This document shows positions 6,266 through 6,723 of a stretch of 6,723 bases of DNA, one piece after another. The stretch is taken from assembly GCA_027623615.1 (NCBI GenBank), contig JAQBVH010000183.1, positions 1 to 6,723 of the forward strand, written 5' to 3'. The notes under the pieces are model-generated. The model did not search any database. It worked only from the letters and a program-made list of their open reading frames with translations, and was not told the origin of the DNA. Numbering within the stretch: the stretch's first letter is position 1; every line of letters starts with the position of its first letter. The stretch is from Planctomycetota bacterium. Lineage in GTDB: Bacteria > Planctomycetota > UBA1135 > GCA-002686595. The position numbers and the translations under genes are program-made.

Positions 6266-6723
<458 letters not shown>

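Overview
This is a GC-rich bacterial window. The codons of the clear genes end mostly in G or C, and Shine-Dalgarno sites are weak or absent before most starts. The best guess at lineage is Planctomycetota or a similar deep-branching, GC-rich group. That guess rests on the large secreted HEAT-repeat protein with tryptophan-ended arrays, the MoxR-type ATPase and the style of the gene starts. No rRNA or phylogenetic marker is present, so it is an inference; Myxococcota is not excluded.

Layout, all on the + strand. Positions 1-156 may hold the tail of an upstream gene (weak). Positions 218-3406 encode a 1062-residue exported HEAT-repeat protein with a CxxC...CxxC cluster just after its signal peptide. 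Positions 3407-3537 are a gap packed with inverted repeats: a perfect 20-bp palindrome, then three stem-loops that share bases. Positions 3538-4221 encode a membrane-anchored SLT-type lytic transglycosylase. Its stop overlaps the start of a 117-residue two-helix membrane protein of unknown function (4218-4571). Positions 4702-6069 encode an MscS-family mechanosensitive channel with about five membrane helices. Positions 6262-6723 hold the first 154 residues of a MoxR-family AAA+ ATPase, cut by the window edge and preceded by a possible 21-codon leader reading frame that overlaps its start.

The shared theme is the cell envelope: murein cleavage, relief of turgor, an exported scaffold-like repeat protein and a MoxR chaperone-like ATPase. 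Only the transglycosylase and the two-helix protein are clearly coupled. The channel and MoxR genes each have a gap of 130-192 bp before them and may be separate transcription units.

I found no CRISPR array, insertion sequence, tRNA, rRNA or defence system. The items most worth a second look are the competing stem-loops at 3412-3525, the unclassified centre of the HEAT protein, and the small membrane protein coupled to the transglycosylase. None of these amounts to proof of a new system.
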